A stretch of 5,988 nt of DNA from Ruminococcaceae bacterium UBA7067 (GTDB lineage Bacteria; Bacillota; Clostridia; Oscillospirales; Acutalibacteraceae): positions 37,045 through 43,032 of the forward strand of contig DKZT01000055.1 of NCBI GenBank assembly GCA_002493755.1. Direction: 5' to 3'. Below, one piece after another: positions 5,817-5,988 of the stretch. Each line of letters begins with the position of its first letter. The stretch's first letter is position 1. The translations under genes and the position numbers were made by a program. The notes beneath the pieces are model-generated. The model was not told the origin of the DNA. It saw only the letters and a program-made list of their open reading frames with translations, and made no database searches.

Positions 5817-5988
5817 TTTTGAGTTTAGAGTTGAGTGGACAGAAATGTGAAACGAGGTCGTAGGGAACGGTCTTGACCGTTCCGGCTCGCTGTGCTGAAT
5901 GTTGTATACGCTTCGCAGTGAAGAGCTTTGAGCATTGAAATATTAATAAAAAGCTTAAACCCAACAACTCAAAACTCTCGACTCAAAA
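5817..5988 (+). repeat. Dispersed palindromic repeat, copy 3, with terminal inverted repeats
   Basis: The core carries AACGAG (5851-5856), TAGGG, a perfect hairpin at 5864-5883 (GGAACGGT and ACCGTTCC around CTTG) and CGCTGTGCTGAAT (5888-5900). Compared with copy 1, the innermost stem pair changes from G-C to T-A, so pairing is kept. The spacer between AACGAG and TAGGG is 8 nt shorter than in copies 1 and 2. The outer ends are inverted: TTTTGAGTTTAGAGTT (5817-5832) matches the complement of 5973-5988 at 14 of 16 positions. The stretch 5901-5972 between core and right end holds no gene that I can see. The element may extend past the window edge. Confidence 0.7.

Noticed and set aside
1..5988. 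A novel defence, mobile or biosynthetic system
   Set aside because: Four of the five genes are well-known housekeeping functions, and no transposase, nuclease, toxin or CRISPR signature was seen; novelty is confined to the repeats, leader elements and one small membrane protein.

Overview
The window carries five protein-coding genes, all on the + strand, and reads as ordinary chromosomal housekeeping DNA from a low-to-mid GC Firmicute. Protein style (Clostridia-type HtpG, PyrH and long-form PncB), AAGG-type ribosome sites, sigma-A promoters and short intergenic repeats fit a Clostridia member, perhaps a gut Oscillospiraceae/Ruminococcus-like species. The genus is inference only; no rRNA or taxonomic marker was searched.

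Layout. 1-128: copy 1 of a dispersed palindromic repeat, followed by a weak promoter. 203-2188: two-gene nicotinamide salvage operon, pncA (nicotinamidase) then pncB (nicotinate phosphoribosyltransferase), 12 nt apart. 2189-2381: intergenic region with a near-consensus sigma-A promoter containing a small dyad operator candidate, then a long inverted repeat (2275-2337) in the presumed htpG leader. 2382-4277: htpG (bacterial Hsp90). 4279-4362: repeat copy 2, starting 2 nt after the htpG stop. 4403-4897: an uncharacterised two-helix membrane protein, closed by a strong intrinsic terminator (4920-4952). 5002-5072: promoter and leader hairpin for pyrH (UMP kinase, 5104-5808). 5817-5988: repeat copy 3, starting 9 nt after the pyrH stop and running to the window edge.

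How the genes work together. PncA converts nicotinamide to nicotinate and PncB converts nicotinate to nicotinate mononucleotide, which feeds NAD synthesis (Preiss-Handler route). htpG, the membrane protein and pyrH look like independent units. pyrH has its own promoter and is not next to rpsB-tsf within this window.

The most interesting content is non-coding: a repeat present three times in 6 kb, always in the same orientation, with a compensatory base-pair change in its hairpin; a 63-nt inverted repeat inside the htpG leader; and a TTGACA-TAG-TGTCAA dyad overlapping the htpG -35 box. I saw no CRISPR array, rRNA, tRNA, transposase or defence-type gene. No stretch over 300 bases lacks a gene.
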